In this document: positions 15,201 through 30,900 of the stretch, piece by piece | Numbering within the stretch: the stretch's first letter is position 1 | Layout: each line of letters begins with the position of its first letter | Assembly (NCBI GenBank): GCA_947579665.1 | Contig: OX388352.1 | Coordinates: forward strand, 34,838,216 to 34,902,215 | DNA length: 64,000 nucleotides | Reading direction: 5' to 3' | DNA from: Sympetrum striolatum | Lineage: Eukaryota; Arthropoda; Insecta; Odonata; Libellulidae | The notes under the pieces: generated by a model | Told to the model about the DNA's origin: nothing | The model's input: the letters and a program-made list of their open reading frames with translations, nothing else | The model's database searches: none | Program-made: the position numbers and the translations under genes

Positions 15201-16416
15201 ACATATTACAAAAATATACTTCCAAGAAAATTTAGAATATTGAAACTGAATAACTGTTCCAGGGTTAATACTATGTTAAATTAAGTATATGAGTACAATA
15301 TTCACGTGTTCACTGGATTGGCAGCTCTGATTCCGTTAGAGGCTTCTCCTGCATCCAGTTTAGTCCTTACTTCTGTGGAGACGACTGATACTACTCCTTC
15401 CCTTAAACAGAAACATGTATCAATAAGCGAAAATATATTACAAAAATATACTTCCAAGAAAATTTAGAATATTGAAATTGAATAACTGTTTCAGGAGTAA
15501 TACTATGTTAAATTAATTATACGATTACAATATTCACGTGTTCACTAGATTGGCAGCTCTGATTTCGTTAGAGACATCTCCTGCACCCAGTTTAATCCTT
15601 ACATCTGTGGAGACGACTGTTACTAATCCTTCCCTAAAACAGAGACATGTATCAATAAACAAAAATATATTACAAAAATATACTTCCAAGAAAATTTAGA
15701 ATATTGAAATTGAATAACTGTTTCAGGGTTAATACTTTGTTCAATTAAGCATACGAGTACAATATTCATGTGTTCACTTGATTGGAAGCTCTGATTCCGT
15801 AAGAGACTTCTCCTGCATCCTGTTTAGTCCTTACTTCTGTAAATACGACTGTTACTACTCCTTCCCTAAAACAGAGACATGTATCAATAAACGAAAATAT
15901 ATTTCAAAAATATACTTCCAAGAAAATTTAGAATATTGAAATTGAATAACTGTTTCAGGGTTAATACTATGTTCAATTAAGGATACGAGTACAATATCCA
16001 CGTGTTCACTGGATTGGCAGTTCTAATTCCGTTAGAGAGTACTCCTTCATCCAATTTAGTCCTTACTTCTGTGGAGACGAATGTTACTTTTCCTACCCTA
16101 AAACAGAGAAATTTTTATCAATATACGAAAATATATTACAAAAATATACTTCCAAGAAAATTTAGAATATTGAAATTGAATAACTGTTTCAGGAGTAATA
16201 CTATGTTAAATTAAGTATACGAGTACAATATTCACGTGTTCATTGGATTGGCAGCTCTGATTTTGTTAGAGACATCTCCTGCACCCAGTTTAGTCCTTAC
16301 GTCTGTGGAGACGACTGTTACTAATCCTTCCCTAAAACAGAGACATGTATCAATAAACAAAAATATATTACAAAAATATACTTCCAAGAAAATTTAGAAT
16401 ATTGAAATTGAATAAC
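12240..16416 (+). repeat. Higher-order block C, 9-monomer tandem duplication
   Basis: 12240-14328 and 14329-16416 are nearly identical copies at an offset of 2088 bp (9 x 232). Shared private variants include TAGGAGTATAATATTC at the start and TTTTCCTACACCCACTTC (12793 and 14881). One visible difference is CCTTAAATAG at 13315 against CCTTAAACAG at 15403. The near identity makes this one of the most recent duplications in the array. Confidence 0.85.
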
Positions 16417-19369
16417 TGTTTCGGGGTTAATACTATGTTAAATTTTGTATACGAGTACAATAATTACGTGTTTACTGGATTGGCAGCTCTGATTCCGTTA
16501 GAGACTACTCCTGCACCCAGGTTAGTCCTTACTTCTATGGAGACGACTGATACTACTCCTTCCCTAAAACAGAGACATGTATCAATAAACGAAAATATAT
16601 TACAAAAATATACTTCCAAGAAAATTTAGAATATTGAAATAGAATAACTGTTTCAGGGGTAATACTATGTTAAATTAAGTATACGAGTACAATATTCAAC
16701 TGTTCACTGGATTCGCAGCTCTGATTCCGTTAGAGACTTTTCCTGCACCCACTTCAGTCCTTATGTCTGTGGAGACGACTGTTACTAGTCCTTCTCTAAA
16801 CAGAGACATGTATCAAAAAACGAAAATTTATTACAAATATATACTTCGAAGAAAATTTAAAATATTGAAATTGAATAACTGTTTCAAGGTTAATACTATG
16901 TTAAATCAAGTATACGAGCACAATATTCACGTGTTCACTGGATAGGCAGCTCTGATTCCGTTAGAGGCTTCTCCTGCATCCAGTTTAGTCCTTACTTCTG
17001 TGGAGACGACTGTTACTACTCCTTACCTAAAAAAGAGACATGTATCAAGAAACGAAAATATATTACAAAAATATACTTCCATGAAAATTTAGAATAGTGA
17101 AACTGAATAACTACTTCAGGATGTATTCTATGTTAAATTAAGTATACGAGTACAATATTCACCTGTTCACTGGATTAGCAGCTCTGATTCCGTTAGAGAG
17201 TTTTCCTGCACCCACTTCAGTCCTTATGTCTGTGGAGACGAGTGTTACTACTCGTACCTTAAAAAAGAGAAATGTATCAATAAACGAAAATATATTACAA
17301 AAATATACTTCCAAGAAAATTTAGAATATTGAACTTGAATAACTGTTTCAGGGTTGATACTATGTTAAATTAAGTATACGAGTACAATATTCACGTGTTC
17401 ACTGGATTGGCAGCTCTGATTCCGTTAGAAACTACTCCTGCATCCAATTTAGTCCTTACTTCTGTGGAGACGAATGTTACTACTCTTACCCTAAAACAGA
17501 GACATGTATCAATAAACGAAAATATATTACAAAAATACACTTCCAAGAAAATTTAGAATATTGAAATTGAATAACTGTTTCAGGAGTAATACTATGTTAA
17601 ATTAAGTTTACGAGTACAATATTCACGTGTTCACTGGATTGGCAGCTCTGATTCCGTAAGAGGCTTCACCTGCATCAGGTTTAGTCCTTACTTCTGTGGA
17701 GACGACTGATACTACTCCTTCCCTTTAACAGAAACATGTATCAATAAGCGAAAATATATTACAAAAATATACTTCCAAGAAAATTTAGAATATTGAAATT
17801 GAATAAATGTTTCAGGAGTAATACTATGTTAAATTAAGTATACGAGTACAATATTCACGTGTTCACTTGATTGGCAGCTCTGATTTTGTTAGAGACATCT
17901 CCTGCACCCAGTTTAATCCTTACATCTGTGGAGACGACTGTTACTAATCCTTCCCTAAAACAGAGACATGTATCAATAAACAAAAATATATTACAAAAAT
18001 ATACTTCCAAGAAAATTTAGAATATTGAAATTGAATAACTGTTTCAGCGTTAATACTATGTTCAAATAAGGATACGAGAACAATATTCACGTGTTCACTT
18101 GATTGGCAGCTCTGATACCGTTAGAGACTTCTCCTGCATCCTGTTTAGTCCTTACTTCTGTAAATACGACTGTTACTACTCCTTCCCTAAAACAAAGACA
18201 TGTATCAATAAACGAAAATATATTACAAAAATATACTTCCAAGAAAATTTAGAATATTGAAATTGAATAACTGTTTCAGGGTTAATAATATGTTAAATTA
18301 AGTATACGAGTACAATATACACCTGTTCACTGGATTGGCAGCTCTGATTCCGTTAGAGGCTTCTCCTGCATCCAGGTTAGTCCTTACTTCTGTAGAGACG
18401 ACTGTTACTACTCCTTCCCTAAAACAGAGACATGTATCAAGAAACGAAAATATATTACAAAAATATACTTCCAAGAAAATTTAGAATATTGAAATTGAAT
18501 AACTGTTTCAGGGTTGATACTATGTTAAATTAAGTATCCGAGTACACTATTCACGTGTTCACTGGATAGGCAGCTCTGATTCCGTTAGAGACTTCTCCTG
18601 CATCCTGTTTAATCCTTAATTCTGTAAATACGACTGTTACTACTCCTTCCCTAAAACAGAGACATGTATCAATAAACGAAAATATATTACAAAAATATCC
18701 TTCCAAGAAAATTTAGAATATTGAAATTGAATAACTGTTTCAGGGTTAATACTATGTTAAATTAAGTATACGAGTACAATATTCACGTGTTCACTGGATT
18801 GGCAGCTCTGATTCCATTAGAGACTTCTCCTGCACCCAGTTTAGTCCTTACTTGTGTGGAGACGACTGTTACTACTCCTTCCCTAAAACAGAGACATATA
18901 TCAATAAAGGAAAATATATTAAAAAAATATACTTCCAAGAAAATTTAGAATATTGAAATTGAATAACTGTTTCAGGGTTAATACTGTGTTAAATTAAGTA
19001 TACGACTACAATATTCACGTGTTCACTGGATTGGCAGCTCTGATTCCGCTAGAGACTACTCCTGCATCCAATTTAGTCCATACTTCTTTGGAGACGAATG
19101 TTACTACTCCCACCCTAAAACAGAGACATGTATCAATAAACGAAAATATATTAGAAAAATATAATTAGAAAAAAATTTAGAATATTGAAATTGAATAACT
19201 GTTTCAGGAGTAATACTATGTTAAATTAAGTATACGAGTACAATATTCACGTGTTCACTACATTTGCAGCTCTGATTTCGTTAGAGACATCTCCTGCACC
19301 CAGTTTAATTCTTACATCTGTGGAGACGACTGTTACTAATCCTTCCCTAAAACAGAGACATGTATCAAT

Positions 19370-22300
19370 AAACAAAAATATATTACAAAAATATACTTCC
19401 ATGAAAATTTAGAATATAAAATTGTATAACTGTTTCAGGGTTAGTACTATGTTAAATGAAGTATACAAGTACAATATTCACTTGTTCACTGGATAGGCAG
19501 CTCTGATTCCGTTAGAGACTTCTCCTGCACCCAGTTTATTCCTTACTTCTGTGGAGATGACTATTACTACTCCTTCACTAAAAAAGAGACATGTATCAAT
19601 AAACAAAAATATATTAAAAAAATATACTTCCAAGAAAATTTAGAATATTGAAATTGAATAACTGTTTCAGGGTTAGTACTATGTTAAATGAAGTATACGA
19701 GTAGAATATTCACGTGTTCACTGGATTGGCAGCTCTGATTCCGTTAGAGACTTCTCCTGCATCCTGTTTAGTCCTTACTTTTTTAAATACGACTGTTACT
19801 ACTCCTTCCCTAAAACAGAGACATGTATCAATAAACGAAAATATATTACAAAAATATACTTCCAAGAAAATTTAGAATATTGAAATTGAATAACTGTTTC
19901 ATGGTTAATACTACGTTAAATTAAGTATACGAGTACAATATTCACGTGTTCACTGGATTGGCAGCTCTGATTCCGTTAGAGACTTCTCCTGCATCCAGTT
20001 TAGTCCTTACTTCAGTGGAGACGACTGTTACTTCTCCTTCCCTAAAACAGAGACATGTATCAATAAACGAAAATATATTACAAAAATATACTTCCAAAAA
20101 ATTAAGAATATTGAAATTGAATAACTGTTTCAGTGTTAATACTATGTTAAATTAAGTATACGAGTACAATATTCACGTGTTCACTGGATTGGCAGCTCTG
20201 ATTCCGTTAGAGACTACTCCTGCATCCAATTTAGTCCTTACTTCTGTGGAGACGAATGTTACTACTCTTACCCTAAATCAGAGACATGTATCAATATACG
20301 AAAATATATTACAAAAATATACTTCCAAGAAAATTTAGAATATTGAAATTGAATAACTGTTTCAGGGTTAACACTATGTTAAATTAAGTATACGAGTACA
20401 ATATTCACGTGTTCACTGGATTGGCAGCTCTGATTCCGTTAGAGACTACTCCTGCATCCAACTTAGTCCATACTTCTTTGGAGACGAATGTTATTACTCC
20501 TACCCTAAAACAGAGACATGTATCAATAAACGAAAATATATTACAAAAATATACTTCCAAGAAAATTTAGAATATTGAAATTGAATAACTGTTTCAGGAG
20601 TAATACTATGTTAAATTAAGTTTACGAGTACAATATTCACGTGTTCACTGGATTGGCAGCTCTGATTTCGTTAGAGACATCTCCTGCACCCAGTTTAATC
20701 CTTACATGTGTGGAGACGACTGTTACTAATCCTTCCCTAAAACAGAGACATGTATCAATAAACGAAAATATATTACAAAAATATGCTTCAAAGAAAATTT
20801 AGAATTTTGAAATTGAATAACTGTTTCAGGGTTAATACTATGTTAAATCAAGTATACGAGTATAATATTCACGTGTTCACTGGATAGGCAGCTCTGATTC
20901 CGTTAGAGGCTTCTCCTGCATCCAGTTTAGTCCTTAATTCTCTGGAGATGACCGTTACTAATCCTTCCCTAAAACAGTGACATGTATCAAGAAACGAGAA
21001 TATATTACAAAAATATACTTCAAAGAAAATTTAGAATATTGAAATTGAATAACTGTTTCAGGGTAAATACTATGTTAAATTAAGTATACGAGAACAATAT
21101 TCACGTGTTCACTGGATTGGCAGCTCTGATTCCGTTAGAGACTTCTCCTGCATCCTGTTTAGTCCTTACTTCTGTAAATACGACTGTTACTACTCCTTCC
21201 CTAAAACAGAGACATGCATCAATAAACGAAAATATATTACAAAAATATACTTCCAAGAAAATTTAGAATATTGAAATTGAATAACTGTTTCAGGGTTAAT
21301 ACTATGTTAAATTAAGTATACGAGTACAATATTCACGTGTTCACTGGATTGGCAGCTCTGATTCCATTAGAGACTTCTCCTGCACCCAGTTTAGTCCTTA
21401 CTTCTTTGGAGACGACTGTTACTACTCCTTCCCTAAATCAGAGACATGTATCAATAAACGAAAAAATATTACAAAAATAAACTTCCAAAAAAATTTAGAA
21501 TATTGAAATTGAATAACTGTTTCAGGGTGAATACTATGTTAAATTAAGTATACGAGTACAATATTCACGTGTTCACTGGATTGGCAGCTCTGATTCCGTT
21601 AGAGACTACTCCTGCATCCAATTTAGTCCTTACTTCTGTAGAGACGAATGTTACTACTCTTACCCTAAAACAGAGACATGTATCAATAAACGAAAATATA
21701 TTACAAAAATATACTTCCAAGAAAATTTAGAATATTGAAATTGAATAACTGTATCAGGGTTAATACTATGTTAAATTAAGTATACAAGTACAATATTCAC
21801 GTGTTCACTGGATTGGCAGCTCTGATTCCGTTAGGGAATTATCCTGCATCCTTTTTAGTCCTTACTTCTTTAAATACGACTGTTACTACTCCTTCCCTAA
21901 AATAGAGACATGTATCAGTAAACGAAAATATATTACAAAAATATACTTCCAAGAAAATTTAAAATAGTGAAACTGAATAACTATTTCAGGATTAATACTA
22001 TGTTAAATAAAGTATACGTGTACAATATTCACCTGTTCACTGGATTGGCAGCTCTTATTCCGTTAGAGACTTTTCCTGCACCCACTTCAGTCCTTATGTC
22101 TGTGGAGACGACTGTTACTTATCATTCCCTAAAACAGAGACATGTTTCAATAAACGAAAATATATTACAAAAATATACTTCCAAGAAAATTTAGAATATT
22201 GAAATTGAATAACTGTTTCAGGGTGAATACTATGTTAAATTAAGTATACGAGTACAATATTCACGTGTTCACTGGATTGGCAGCTCTGATTCCGTTAGAG

Positions 22301-24758
22301 ACTTCTCCTGCATCCTGTTTAGTCCTTACTTCTGTAAATACGACTGTTACTACTCCTTCCCTAAAACAGAGACATGTATCAATAAACAAAAATATATTAC
22401 AAAAATATACTTCCATGAAAATTTAGAATATAAAATTGTATAACTGTTTCAGGGTTAGTACTATGTTAAATGAAGTATACAAGTACAATATTCACTTGTT
22501 CACTGGATTGGCAGCTCTGATTCCGTTAGAGACTTCTCCTGCACCCAGTTTATTCCTTACTTCTGTGGAGATGACTATTACTACTCCTTCACTAAAAAAG
22601 AGACATGTATCAATAAACAAAAATATATTAAAAAAATATACTTCCAAGAAAATTTAGAATATTGAAATTGAATAACTGTTTCAGGGTTAGTACTATGTTA
22701 AATGAAGTATACGAGTAGAATATTCACGTGTTCACTGGATTGGCAGCTCTGATTCCGTTAGAGACTTCTCCTGCACCCAGTTCAGTCCTTACTTCTGTGG
22801 AGATGACTGTTACTACTCCTTCCCTAAAACAGAGACATGTATCAATAAACGAAAATATATTAAAAAAACATACTTCCAAGAAAATTTAGAAAATTGAAAT
22901 TGAATAACTGTTTCAGGGTTAATGCTGTGTTAAATTAAGTATACGAGTACAACACTCAGGTGTTCACTGGATTGGCAGCTCTGAATCCGTTAGAGACTTC
23001 TATTGCATGCAATTTAGTCCTTACTTCTGTGGAGACGAATGTTTCTACTCCTACCGTAAAACAGAGACATGTATCAAAAAACGAAAATTTATTACAAAAA
23101 TATAATTCAAAGAAAATTTAGATTATTGAAATTGAATAACTGTTTCAGGGTTAATACTATGTTAAATTAAGTATACGAGTACAATATTCACGTGTTCACT
23201 GGATTGGCAGCTCTGATTCCGTTAGAGACTTCTCCTGCATCCTGTTTAGTCCTTACTTTTTTAAATACGACTGTTACTACTCCTTCCCTAAAACAGAGAC
23301 ATGTATCAATAAACGAAAATATATTACAAAAATATACTTCCAAGAAAATTTAGAATATTGAAATTGAATAACTGTTTCATGGTTAATACTACGTTAAATT
23401 AAGTATACGAGTACAATATTCACGTGTTCACTGGATTGGCAGCTCTGATTCCGTTAGAGACTTCTCCTGCATCCAGTTTAGTCCTTACTTCAGTGGAGAC
23501 GACTGTTACTTCTCCTTCCCTAAAACAGAGACATGTATCAATAAACGAAAATATATTACAAAAATATACTTCCAAAAAATTAAGAATATTGAAATTGAAT
23601 AACTGTTTCAGTGTTAATACTATGTTAAATTAAGTATACGAGTACATTATTCACGTGTTCACTGGATTGGCAGCTCTGATTCCGTTAGAGACTACTCCTG
23701 CATCCAATTTAGTCCTTACTTCTGTGGAGACGAATGTTACTACTCTTACCCTAAATCAGAGACATGTATCAATATACGAAAATATATTACAAAAATATAC
23801 TTCCAAGAAAATTTAGAATATTGAAATTGAATAACTGTTTCAGGGTTAACACTATGTTAAATTAAGTATACGAGTACAATATTCACGTGTTCACTGGATT
23901 GGCAGCTCTGATTCCGTTAGAGACTACTCCTGCATCCAACTTAGTCCATACTTCTTTGGAGACGAATGTTATTACTCCTACCCTAAAACAGAGACATGTA
24001 TCAATAAACGAAAATATATTACAAAAATATACTTCCAAGAAAATTTAGAATATTGAAATTGAATAACTGTTTCAGGAGTAATACTATGTTAAATTAAGTT
24101 TACGAGTACAATATTCACGTGTTCACTGGATTGGCAGCTCTGATTTCGTTAGAGACATCTCCTGCACCCAGTTTAATCCTTACATGTGTGGAGACGACTG
24201 TTACTAATCCTTCCCTAAAACAGAGACATGTATCAATAAACGAAAATATATTACAAAAATATGCTTCAAAGAAAATTTAGAATTTTGAAATTGAATAACT
24301 GTTTCAGGGTTAATACTATGTTAAATCAAGTATACGAGTATAATATTCACGTGTTCACTGGATAGGCAGCTCTGATTCCGTTAGAGGCTTCTCCTGCATC
24401 CAGTTTAGTCCTTAATTCTCTGGAGATGACCGTTACTAATCCTTCCCTAAAACAGTGACATGTATCAAGAAACGAGAATATATTACAAAAATATACTTCA
24501 AAGAAAATTTAGAATATTGAAATTGAATAACTGTTTCAGGGTAAATACTATGTTAAATTAAGTATACGAGAACAATATTCACGTGTTCACTGGATTGGCA
24601 GCTCTGATTCCGTTAGAGACTTCTCCTGCATCCTGTTTAGTCCTTACTTCTGTAAATACGACTGTTACTACTCCTTCCCTAAAACAGAGACATGCATCAA
24701 TAAACGAAAATATATTACAAAAATATACTTCCAAGAAAATTTAGAATATTGAAATTGA
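19370..24758 (+). repeat. Higher-order block D, 13- to 15-monomer duplication
   Basis: 19370-19740 matches 22384-22755 at an offset of 3014. 19740-21280 matches 23180-24758 at an offset of 3478. The step between offsets (464 bp) marks two monomers present in the second copy (about 22755-23180) and absent from the first. Shared private variants include CTTTTTTAAATACG, TTCAGTGGAGACG and CATACTTCTTTGGAG. Confidence 0.8.
19674..19905 (+). repeat. Chimeric monomer at the block D junction
   Basis: The left part (GTTAGTACTATG, AATGAAGTATACGAGTAGAAT) matches the monomer at 22686. The right part (CATCCTGTTTAG, CTTTTTTAAATACG) matches the monomer at about 23150. As at 3481, this equals loss of two monomers. 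The switch lies between about 19706 and 19761. Confidence 0.7.
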
Positions 24759-24999
24759 ATAACAGTTTCATTGTTAATACTATGTTAAATTAAGTATACG
24801 AGTACAATATTCACGTGTTCACTGGATTGGCAGCTCTGATTCCGTTAGAGGCTTCTCCTGCATCCAGTTTAGTCCTTACTTCTGTGGAGATGACTGTTAC
24901 TACTGCTTCCCTAAAACAGAGACATGTATGAATAAACGGAATTATATTACAAAAATATACTTACAAGAAAATTTAGAATATTGAAATTAAATAACTGTT

Positions 25000-27900
25000 T
25001 CAGGGTTAATACAATGTTAAATTAAGTATACGAGTACAATATTCACGTGTTCACTGGATTGGCAGCTCTGATTCCGTTAGAGACCTCTCCTGCATCCAAT
25101 TTAGTCCATACTTCTTTGGAGACGAATGTTACTACTCCTACCCTAAAACAGAGACATGTATCAATAAACGAAAATATATTACAAAAATATACTTCCAAGA
25201 AAATTTAGAATATTGAAATTGAATAACTGTTTCATTAGTAATACTATGTTAAATTAAGTTTACGAGTACAATATTCACGTGTTCACTGGATTGGCAGCTC
25301 TGATTCCGTTAGAGGCTTCACCTGCATCCAGTTTAGTCCTTACTTCTGTGGAGACGACTTATACTACTCCTTCCCTAAAACAGAAACATGTATCAATATG
25401 CGAAAATATAATACAAAAATATACTTCAAAGAAAATTTAGAATATTGAAATTGAATAACTGTTTCAGGAGTAATACTATGTTAAATTAAGTATACGAGTA
25501 CAGTATTCATGTGTTCACTAGATTGGAAGCTCTGATTTCGTTAGAGAGATCTCCTGCACCCAGTTTAATCCTTACATCTGTGGTGACGACTGTAACTAAT
25601 CCTTCCCTAAAACAGAGACATGTATCAATAAACAAAAATATATTACAAAAATATGCTTCAAAGAAAATTTAGAATTTTGAAATCGAATGACTGTTTCAGG
25701 GTTAATACTATGTTTAATCAAGTATACGAGTACAATATTCACGTGTTCATTGGATAGGCAGCTCTGATTCCGTTAGAGGCTTCTCCTGCATCCAGTTTAG
25801 TCCTTACTTCTGTGGAGACGACTGTTAATACTCCTTCCCTAAAACAGTGACATGTATCAAGAAACGAAAATATATTACAAAAATATACTTCAAAGAAAAT
25901 TTAGAATATTGAAATTGAATAACTGTTTCAGGGTTAATACTATGTTAAATTAAGTATACTTGTACAATATTCACGTGTTCACTGGATTGGCAGCTCTGAT
26001 ACCGTTAGAGACTTCTCCTGCATCCAGTTTAGTCATTACGTCTGTGGAGACGACTGTTACTAATCATTCCCTAAAACAGAGACATGTTTCAATAAACGAA
26101 AATATATTACAAAAATATACTTCCAAGAAAATTTAGAATATTAAATTGAATAGCTGTTTCAGGGTGAATACTATGTTAAATTAAGTATACGAGTACAATA
26201 TTCACGTGTTCACTGGATTGGCAGCTCTGATTCCGTTAGAGACTTCTCCTGCATCCTGTTTAGTCCTTACGTCTGTAAATACGACTGTTACTACTCCTTC
26301 CCTAAAACAGAGACATGTATCAATAAACGAAAATATATTACAAAAATATACTTCCAAGAAAATTTAGAATATTGAAATTGAATAACAGTTTCAGGGTTAA
26401 TACTATGTTAAATTAAGTATACGAGTACAATATTCACGTGTTCACTGGATTGGCAGCTCTGATTCCATTAGAGACTTCTCCTGCACCCTGTTTAGTCCTT
26501 ACTTCTGTGGAGACGACTGTTACTATTGCTTCCCTAAATCAGAGACATGTTTCAATAAACGAAAATATATTACAAAAATATACTTCCAAGAATATTTAGA
26601 ATATTGAAATTAAATAACTGTTTCAGGGTGAATACTATGTTAAATAAAGTATACTAGTACAATATTCACCTGTTCACTGGATTGGCAGCTCTGATTCCGT
26701 TAGAGACTTTTCCTGCACCCACTTCAGTCCTTATGTCTGTGGAGACGACTGTTACTAATCATTCCCTAAAACAGAGACATGTATCAATAAACGAAAATAT
26801 ATTACAAAAATATACTTCCAAGAAAATTTAGAATATTGAAATTGAATAACTGTATCAGGGTTAATACTATGTTAAATTAAGTATACGAGTACAATATTCA
26901 CGTGTTCACTGGATTGGCAGCTCTGATTCCGTTAGAGAATTCTCCTGCATCGTTTTTAGTCCTTACTTCTGTAAATACAACTGTTACTACTCCTTCCCTA
27001 AAATAGAGACATGTATCAGTAAACGAAAATATATTACAGAAATATACTTCCAAGAAAATTTAGAATAGTGAAACTGAATAACTATTTCAGGATTAATACT
27101 ATTTTAAATAAAGTATACGAGTACAATATTCACCTGTTCACTGGATTGGCAGCTCTTATTCCGTTAGAGACTTTTCCTGCACCCACTTCAGTCCTTATGT
27201 CTGTGGAGACGACTGTTACTACTCCTTCCCTAAAACAGAGACATGTATCAATAAACGAAAATATATTACAAAAATATACTTCCAAGAAAATTTAGAATAT
27301 TGAAATTGAATAACAGTTTCAGGGTTAATACTATGTTAAATTAAGTATACGAGTACAATATTCACGTGTTCACTGGATTGGCAGCTCTGATTCCATTAGA
27401 GACTTCTCCTGCACCCTGTTTAGTCCTTACTTCTGTGGAGACGACTGTTACTATTGCTTCCCTAAATCAGAGACATGTTTCAATAAACGAAAATATATTA
27501 CAAAAATATACTTCCAAGAAAATTTAGAATATTGAAATTAAATAACTGTTTCAGGGTGAATACTATGATTAATTAAGTATACGAGTACAATATTCACGTG
27601 TTCACTGGATTGGCAACTCTGATTCCGTTAGAGACTTCTCCTGCATCCTTTTTGGTCCTTACTTCTGTAAATACGACTGTTACTACTCCTTCCCTAAAAC
27701 AGTGACATGTATCAAGAAACGAAAATATATTACAAAAATATACTTCAAAGAAAATTTAGAATATTGAAATTGAATAACTGTTTCAGGGTTAATACTATGT
27801 TATATTAAGTATACGAGTACAATATTCACGTGTTCACTGGACTGGCAGCTCTGATTCCGTTAGAGACTTCTCCTGCATCCAGTTTAGTCATTACGTCTGT

Positions 27901-30900
27901 GGAGACGACTGTTACTAATCCTTCCCTAAAATAGAGACATTTATCAATAAACGAAAATATATTACAAAAATATACTTCCAAGAAAATTTAGAAGAGTGAA
28001 ACTGAATAACTATTTCAGGATTAATACTATGTTAAATTAAGTATACTAGTACAATATTCACCTGTTCACTGGATTGGCAGCTCTGATTCCGTTAGAGACT
28101 TTTCCTGCACCCACTTCAGTCCTTATGTCTGTGGAGACGACTGTTACTAATCATTCCCTAAAACAGAGACATGTATCAATAAACGAAAATATATTACAAA
28201 AATATACTTCCAAGAAAATTTAGAATATTGAAATTGAATAACTGTATCAGGGTTAATACTATGTTAAATTAAGTATACGAGTACAATATTCACGTGTTCA
28301 CTGGATTGGCAGCTCTGATTCCGTTAGAGAATTCTCCTGCATCGTTTTTAGTCCTTACTTCTGTAAATACAACTGTTACTACTCCTTCCCTAAAATAGAG
28401 ACATGTATCAGTAAACGAAAATATATTACAGAAATATACTTCCAAGAAAATTTAGAATAGTGAAACTGAATAACTATTTCAGGATTAATACTATGTTAAA
28501 TAAAGTATACGAGTACAATATTCACCTGTTCACTGGATTGGCAGCTCTTATTCCGTTAGAGACTTTTCCTGCACCCACTTCAGTCCTTATGTCTGTGGAG
28601 ACGACTGTTACTAATCATTCACTAAAACAGAGACATGTTTCAATAAACGAAAATATATTACAAAAATATACTTCCAAGAAAATTTAGAATATTGAAATTG
28701 AATAACTGTTTCAGCGTTAATACTATGTTAAATTAAGTATACGAGTACAATATTCACGTTTTCACTGGATTGGCAGCTCTGATTCCGTTAGAGACTTCTC
28801 CTGCATCCTGTTTAGTCCTTACTTCTGTAAATACGACTGTTACTACTCCTTCCCTAAAACAGAGACATGTATCAATAAACGAAAATATATTACAAAAATA
28901 TACTTCTAAGAAAATTTAGAATATTGAAATTGAATAACAGTTTCAGGGTTAATACTATGTTAAATTAAGTATACGAGTACAATATTCACGTGTTCACTGG
29001 ATTGGCAGCTCTGATTCCATTAGAGACTTCTCCTGCAACCTGTTTAGTCCTTACTTCTGTGGAGACGACTGTTACTACTGCTTCCCTAAATCAGAGACAT
29101 GTTTCAATAAACGAAAATATATTACAAAAATATACTTCCAAGAAAATTTACTATATTGAAATTGAATAACTGTTTCAGGGTGAATACAATGATAAATTAA
29201 GTATACGAGTACAATATTCACGTGTTCACTGGATTGGCAGCTCTGATTCCATTAGAGACTTCTCCTGCATCCTGTTTAGTCCTTACTTCTGTAAATACGA
29301 CTGTTACTACTCCTTCCCTAAAACAGAGACATGTATCAATAAACGAAAATATATTACAAAAATATACTTCCAAGAAAATTTTGAATATTGAAATTGAATA
29401 ACAGTTTCAGGGTTAATACTATGTTAAATTAAGTATACGAGTACAATATTCACGTGTTCACTGGATTGTCAGCTCTGATTCCGTTAGAGACTTCTCCTGC
29501 ACCCAGTTTAGTCCTAACGTCTGCTGAGACGACTGTTACTAATCCTTGCCTAAAACAGAGACATGTATCAAGAAACGAAAATATATTACAAAAATATTCT
29601 TCCAAGAAAATTTAGAATATTGAAATTGAATAACAGTTTCAGGGTTAACACTATGTTAAATTAAGTATACGAGTACAATATTCACGTTTTCACTGGATTG
29701 GCAGCTCTGATTCCGTTAGAGACCTCTCCTGCATCCAATTTAGTCCATACTTCTTTGGAGACGAATGTTACTACTCCTACCCTAAAACAGAGACATGTAT
29801 CAACAAACGAAAATATATTACAAAAATATACTTCCAAGAAAATTTAGAATATAGAAATTGAATAACTGTTTCATTAGTAATACTATGTTAAATTAAGTTT
29901 ACGAGTACAATATTCACGTGTTCACTGGATTGGCAGCTCTAATTCCGTTAGAGGCTTCACCTGCATCCAGTTTAGTCCTTACTTCTGTGGAGACGACTTA
30001 TACTACTCCTTCCCTAAAACAGAAACATGTATCAATATGCGAAAATATAATACAAAAATATACTTCAAAGAAAATTTAGAATATTGAAATTGAATAACTG
30101 TTTCAGGAGTAATACTATGTTAAATTAAGTATACGAGTACAGTATTCACGTGTTCACTAGATTGGAAGCTCTGATTTCGTTAGAGACATCTCCTGCACCC
30201 AGTTTAATCCTAACATCTGTGGTGACGACTGTAACTAATCCTTCCCTAAAACAGAGACATGTATCAATAAACAAAAATATATTACAAAAATATGCTTCAA
30301 AGAAAATTTAGAATTTTGAAATTGAATAACTGTTTCAGGGTTAATACTATGTTAAATCAAGTATACGAGTACAATATTCACGTGTTCATTGGATAGGCAG
30401 CTCTGATTCTGTTAGAGGCTTCTCCTGCATCCAGTTTAGTCCTTACTTCTGTGGAGACGACTGTTACTACTCCTTCCCTAAAACAGTGACATGTATCAAG
30501 AAACGAAAATATATTACAAAAATATACTTCAAAGAAAATTTAGAATATTGAAATTGAATAACTGTATCAGGGTTAATACTATGTTAAATTAAGTATACGA
30601 GTACAATATTCACGTGTTCACTGGATTGGCAGCTCTGATTCCGTTAGAGAATTCTCCTGCATCGTTTTTAGTCCTTACCTCTGTAAATACAACTGTTACT
30701 ACTCCTTCCCTAAAATAGAGACATGTATCAGTAAACGAAAATATATTACAGAAATATACTTCCAAGAAAATTTAGAATAGTGAAACTGAATAACTATTTC
30801 AGGATTAATACTATGTTAAATAAAGTATACGAGTACAATATTCACCTGTTCACTGGATTGGCAGCTCTTATTCCGTTAGAGACTTTTCCTTCACCCACTT

